Shown here piece by piece: positions 60,805 through 64,000 of a stretch of DNA of 64,000 nt; within the stretch, counting starts at the first letter, position 1, and each line of letters opens with the position of its first letter. A program made the translations under genes and the position numbers. Source of the DNA: Pedobacter ginsengisoli (GTDB taxonomy: Bacteria; Bacteroidota; Bacteroidia; Sphingobacteriales; Sphingobacteriaceae); the NCBI RefSeq assembly GCF_030244015.1, contig NZ_JASSYX010000002.1, forward strand, positions 124,001 through 188,000. The letters run 5' to 3'. The notes beneath the pieces were generated by a model. It had not been told where the DNA came from. It did not search any database and saw only the letters and a program-made list of their open reading frames with translations.

Positions 60805-61392
60805 ATGAGCGCGGAATTGCTTGAACATATTCATGCACATGCAGATATAGACCAGGATGAGGCGGAAATCATTCTGCGGGCATTCAAGTCAAAAACTATT
60901 CACAAGCATGAACATATCCTGTCGCCGGGTGAAATCTGCAGACATGAAACCTTTATCATCAGCGGGTGCTTCAAAATGTCCTATGTGGACAGCCAGGGTG
61001 CAGAGCATGTAGCCAGCTTTGGTGTGGAGAACTGGTATATCAGTGATTTTTACAGCTTTTTAAGTGAAAAACCTTCTATCTATACCATAACCGCCCTGGA
61101 GGATAGCCAGATTCTCCAGATCTTTAAACCTGATCTTGATCGTTTGCTCAATACCATCAGGGGAATGGAAAGGTATTACAGAATTTTGTTTCAGAATGCA
61201 TTTGTCTCCCTGCAATCCAGGACCATGGAACAGATCAGCGCTACCGCAGAGGAGCGGTACAGTACTTTTCTAAAGCGCTATCCGGGATTTCAAAACCGCG
61301 TGCCTCAGTACCTGATTGCCTCTTATCTGGGTATTAGTCCGCAATTCCTCAGTAAGATCAGAAGACGAGCAGCACACCGAAAGCAGATTTAA
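60805..61392 (+). CDS. Crp/Fnr family transcriptional regulator
   Basis: 195 residues: a cyclic-nucleotide-binding-like domain (about 10-125: ILSPGEICRHETFIISGCFKMSYVD) and a C-terminal winged helix-turn-helix (VPQYLIASYLGISPQFLSKIRRR). No Cys cluster as in Fnr is present, and the nucleotide-binding Arg/Ser pattern is degenerate, so it may sense something other than cAMP, as many Bacteroidota members do. The ATG at 60805 is preferred; a GTG at 60769 lies before a TATATTTA promoter-like element (60779-60786). It precedes DoxX and an ene-reductase gene in the same direction, so it may regulate them. Confidence 0.9.
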   Translation: MSAELLEHIHAHADIDQDEAEIILRAFKSKTIHKHEHILSPGEICRHETFIISGCFKMSYVDSQGAEHVASFGVENWYISDFYSFLSEKPSIYTITALEDSQILQIFKPDLDRLLNTIRGMERYYRILFQNAFVSLQSRTMEQISATAEERYSTFLKRYPGFQNRVPQYLIASYLGISPQFLSKIRRRAAHRKQI

Positions 61393-61469
61393 GCCGCTCT
61401 GTTTTATTAACCTGGTTTCATGAGATTAAGATTTTAAGCCTGGAACTTTGTGGTATAAAAACACAGGTT

Positions 61470-61949
61470 ATGCTTAATAAAATCACAAAGAACAAATTGC
61501 GGGCTGCTGAAGATTACTCAGCACTGATCATCCGTCTGACTTTAGGTTTAATATTATGGGCTCATGGTGCCCAGAAATTGCTGGGCATATATGGCGGCCA
61601 CGGATTTGGTAACACCATGAATTATTTTACAGAGACAGTGCATCTGCCGGCACTGATCGGGTTTCTGGTCATCGTGATGGAATTCTTTGGTTCTATAGCC
61701 ATTGTACTGGGGTTGGGAACCAGGATACTGAGCTTAGTGGTCATTATGCTGTTCACTGGTATCATCATTACCCATCACTGGCAGGCCGGGTTTTTCATGG
61801 ACTGGTTTGGGGCAAACCCTCCTGGTTTTGAAGGCTTTGAGTTTGACTTGCTGATGATGGGCATGGCGCTGTCACTGGTAATCAGTGGCGGTGGTAAATA
61901 TGCCGCAGATCATTTTTTTGGAAAACCTAATACAAGACCGGAACTATGA
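61470..61949 (+). CDS. DoxX family membrane protein
   Basis: A 159-residue inner-membrane protein with four predicted helices, of the DoxX/DoxD-like family. The landmark SALIIRLTLGLILWAHGAQKLLGIYGGHG (residues ~18-46), with a conserved His in the first helix and GHG in the loop, is present, and VVIMLFTGIIITHHW sits in the third helix. Members are tied to redox or thiol-stress responses or are subunits of membrane oxidoreductases, but the biochemical role is mostly unknown. It overlaps the next gene by four bases (ATGA), so the two are translationally coupled, supporting a shared redox function. Confidence 0.92.
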   Translation: MLNKITKNKLRAAEDYSALIIRLTLGLILWAHGAQKLLGIYGGHGFGNTMNYFTETVHLPALIGFLVIVMEFFGSIAIVLGLGTRILSLVVIMLFTGIIITHHWQAGFFMDWFGANPPGFEGFEFDLLMMGMALSLVISGGGKYAADHFFGKPNTRPEL

Positions 61950-63046
61950 AACATCAAATTTTCTCTTCATTAAATCAAGGTAAATTAAATTTAGAAAACA
62001 GGCTGGCGGTAGCACCAATGACCCGCAATAGTGCCGAAACATCTGGTGAGCCAAATGACCTGATGGCCGCTTACTATGAAAACTTTGCAATAGGTGGTTT
62101 CGGGATGATCATCTCGGAAGGCACCTATACCGATGACCATTTCAGTCGCTGCAACCCAAATCAACCGGGTATTGTAAATAAAGGCCAGGTCAGCGCGTGG
62201 AAAAAAATCACATACCGTGTAAAAAAACATGGTGCACTTTTCATCTGTCAGCTTATGCATGCCGGATCCCTTTCAGAAATGCTGGAGCAGACCATTTCTG
62301 CGTCACCCTTTCAGCCTCAGGGAGAACGAAATACAGGCTCTGGCGGAAAGCCCGGGCCTTATCCGGTACCATTGGAAATGAGCAATGAAGACCTGGAGAA
62401 AACAACAGAAGGGTTTGTGCTTGCGGCACAGCATGCGAAAGAAGCCGGGTTTGACGGTGTGGAAATCCATGCCGCCAATGGTTATCTCCTGGATCAGTTC
62501 CTCACGGGCTACAGCAACTTCCGGACAGACAATTACGGCGGTCGGATGGCCAATAGATTCCGACTGATCGCAGCCATTATTGATGGGATCCGGGAAAGGA
62601 CAGGCGCTGATTTTATCATCGGCCTGCGCCTATCAGAAAGCAAGGTCAACAATCTTCCTTACCGTTTGCCCGGTGGACCCCAAACAGCAACTGAAATCCT
62701 TGAGGAAGCAGCAAAAACGCAGCTTGACTATATACACATTGCAGCAGAAGGTGGCAATTGGGCAAGAGAATGTCTTTATGAGGATGGATCCTCCTTCAGC
62801 GGGATCGCCAGGCAGATTACCGGGCTTCCGGTGATTGCAAACGGTGGAATGCATGATCTTCATAAAGCAGAACAGCTTCTGAGCGAAGGTCATGGTGATA
62901 TCCTGGCACTGGGAAGAGCCGCCCTGGCGGACCCGTCATGGCCTAATAAGATCCTGGCAGGTGAAAAGCCTCTGGCTTTTCACAAATCGATGATTCAGCC
63001 ATATCTGACGATCCGGCACAGTAATTCAGTAATCAGTTCGTTGTAA
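61946..63046 (+). CDS. NADH:flavin oxidoreductase/old yellow enzyme family
   Basis: A 366-residue FMN-dependent TIM-barrel reductase of the old yellow enzyme family, which reduces activated alkenes (e.g. alpha,beta-unsaturated carbonyls). Landmarks: RLAVAPMTRNSA (FMN binding near the N-terminus), GVEIHAANGYLLDQFLTGYSNFRTDNYGG (the strongest family signature) and GDILALGRAALADPSWPNKIL at the end. It is coupled to the DoxX gene by ATGA. The mix of Crp-type regulator, DoxX and ene-reductase suggests response to electrophiles or redox stress (inference). Confidence 0.95.
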   Translation: MKHQIFSSLNQGKLNLENRLAVAPMTRNSAETSGEPNDLMAAYYENFAIGGFGMIISEGTYTDDHFSRCNPNQPGIVNKGQVSAWKKITYRVKKHGALFICQLMHAGSLSEMLEQTISASPFQPQGERNTGSGGKPGPYPVPLEMSNEDLEKTTEGFVLAAQHAKEAGFDGVEIHAANGYLLDQFLTGYSNFRTDNYGGRMANRFRLIAAIIDGIRERTGADFIIGLRLSESKVNNLPYRLPGGPQTATEILEEAAKTQLDYIHIAAEGGNWARECLYEDGSSFSGIARQITGLPVIANGGMHDLHKAEQLLSEGHGDILALGRAALADPSWPNKILAGEKPLAFHKSMIQPYLTIRHSNSVISSL

Positions 63047-63107
63047 GCCCGTTATTTCTTATATTTATTTTGGTATTGTTCTTTAAAGACCGATCATCCC
63101 TGATAAT

Positions 63108-64000
63108 ATGAAGAAACTTGTATTAAGCCTCCTGCTGTTGTATTGTATACTGATTCCGTTGCTCGTCATTTCCCAGACCAGGCAGCCCAATGTGATCATC
63201 ATACTGACGGATGATATGGGGTATAGTGACGTCTCTGCATTTGGTGGCAACTTCGTGCCCACACCAAACATCGACCGTTTGGCAAGAAATGGTTTAATGC
63301 TTAATCAGTATTACAGCGGTGCGCCCATATGTTCTCCATCCCGGGCAAGTTTGCTGACCGGAATGTATCCAGGCAGGTGGAATTTTAGCACCTATCTTGA
63401 CAATAGAAAACATAACAGGGAAGCTGAACAGGCTGATTTTCTCAATCCTGATGCGCCTTCCATAGCCCGGATTTTTCAAACCGGGGGTTATGCTACCGCT
63501 CATTTTGGTAAATGGCACATGGGTGGCGGCAGGGATGTTAAAGATGCACCCGGGTTTGAAAAGTATGGTTATGATGCGCATGCAAGCACTTATGAGAGTC
63601 CGGATCCCGATCCGTTGATTACAGCTACCAACTGGATCTGGTCTGACAAGGACAGCATTAAGCGATGGGGCAGGACAAAGTATTTTGTAGATAAAACGCT
63701 TGATTTTATGAAAAGCCGCAAGGGTAAGCCGTGTTTCATCAATTTATGGCCAGATGATGTACATACGCCATGGGTGCCGATGGCCGGAGAAGGATATAAC
63801 GGAAAATTTCCAATGGGGCCGGAGACTGAAGCCGCATTTAAGCTGGTTTTGAAGGAGCTGGACAAACAGATCGGCCGGCTTATGGCGGGTTTAAAGGAAA
63901 TAGGAGAGGATAAAAATACCATCATCATTTTCACCAGCGACAATGGCCCTTTGCCAAGTTTCAGAGGCAGCCGTACCGCCAGCTTAAGGGGGTCGAAGCT
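63108..64000 (+). CDS. Sulfatase, S1 family (3' truncated by the window)
   Basis: The start of an exported sulfatase, 297 codons present before the window ends; the reading frame stays open. It has a signal peptide (hydrophobic residues ~4-21) and then PNVIIILTDDMGYSD, the metal-binding Asp-Asp motif of the family, residues 27-41. The formylglycine site CSPSR is at residues 75-79, so the catalytic Cys is present and an anaerobic- or FGE-type maturase is needed elsewhere in the genome. GKWHMGG and TSDNGP further on are also family features. It removes sulfate esters from a glycan or other molecule; the substrate is unknown. Without a stop inside the window it is easily missed. Confidence 0.93.
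   Translation, partial: MKKLVLSLLLLYCILIPLLVISQTRQPNVIIILTDDMGYSDVSAFGGNFVPTPNIDRLARNGLMLNQYYSGAPICSPSRASLLTGMYPGRWNFSTYLDNRKHNREAEQADFLNPDAPSIARIFQTGGYATAHFGKWHMGGGRDVKDAPGFEKYGYDAHASTYESPDPDPLITATNWIWSDKDSIKRWGRTKYFVDKTLDFMKSRKGKPCFINLWPDDVHTPWVPMAGEGYNGKFPMGPETEAAFKLVLKELDKQIGRLMAGLKEIGEDKNTIIIFTSDNGPLPSFRGSRTASLRGSK

Noticed and set aside
1..64000. CRISPR arrays, insertion sequences, prophage genes or toxin-antitoxin pairs
   Set aside because: No regularly spaced repeats, transposase motifs, phage structural genes or paired toxin-like genes were found on either strand.

Overview
The window looks like chromosome of a Bacteroidota bacterium, most likely Sphingobacteriaceae and Pedobacter-like. 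The evidence is a SusC/SusD pair, a type IX secretion plug protein, a TamA-type BamA-family lipoprotein (TamL), RhaEW fusion-type rhamnose catabolism, many exported lipoproteins, and Bacteroidota-type promoters (TTTG, 19-21 bp, TAnnTTTG) lying a few bases before start codons with few clear Shine-Dalgarno sites. No phage, insertion sequence or CRISPR array was seen.

Left part (1-31.9 kb), mostly housekeeping and envelope genes. A truncated S9/DPP-IV peptidase is followed by valS, a lone PD-(D/E)XK (HsdR N-terminal-like) protein divergent from holA, a metzincin-type protease and an outer-membrane beta-barrel protein. Next come two tandem paralogues with carboxypeptidase-regulatory domains, an EVE-domain protein, and a leftward group of ABC-F ATPase, T9SS plug, acyl-CoA thioesterase and cation/proton antiporter. 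pyrD diverges from the ABC-F gene. A compact leftward unit then holds tRNA-Cys and a 58-residue basic protein too short for routine gene calling. It is followed by a TrmH-type methyltransferase, TamL, a patatin with its own barrel, TspO, an orphan hybrid histidine kinase, and a small promoter-to-terminator transcript at about 29.36-29.43 kb.

Middle part (32-44.2 kb), accessory. An unusual SusC - XRE regulator - SusD locus has a perfect palindrome before the regulator and a small exported protein convergent to it. A small exported protein of unknown function then precedes a complete RND efflux operon (adaptor, permease, outer-membrane factor).

Right part (44.2-64 kb). A leftward cupin/GH43-like pair and tRNA-Val border a rightward L-rhamnose utilisation cluster: two GH78 alpha-L-rhamnosidases, a GntR-type regulator, RhaT, RhaEW aldolase/dehydrogenase, RhaI isomerase and RhaK kinase. 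Together these would release rhamnose from glycans, import it and convert it to DHAP plus lactate. An EamA transporter, a basic-secretory-protein metallopeptidase, a Crp/Fnr regulator with DoxX and an old-yellow-enzyme reductase, and a truncated sulfatase complete the window.
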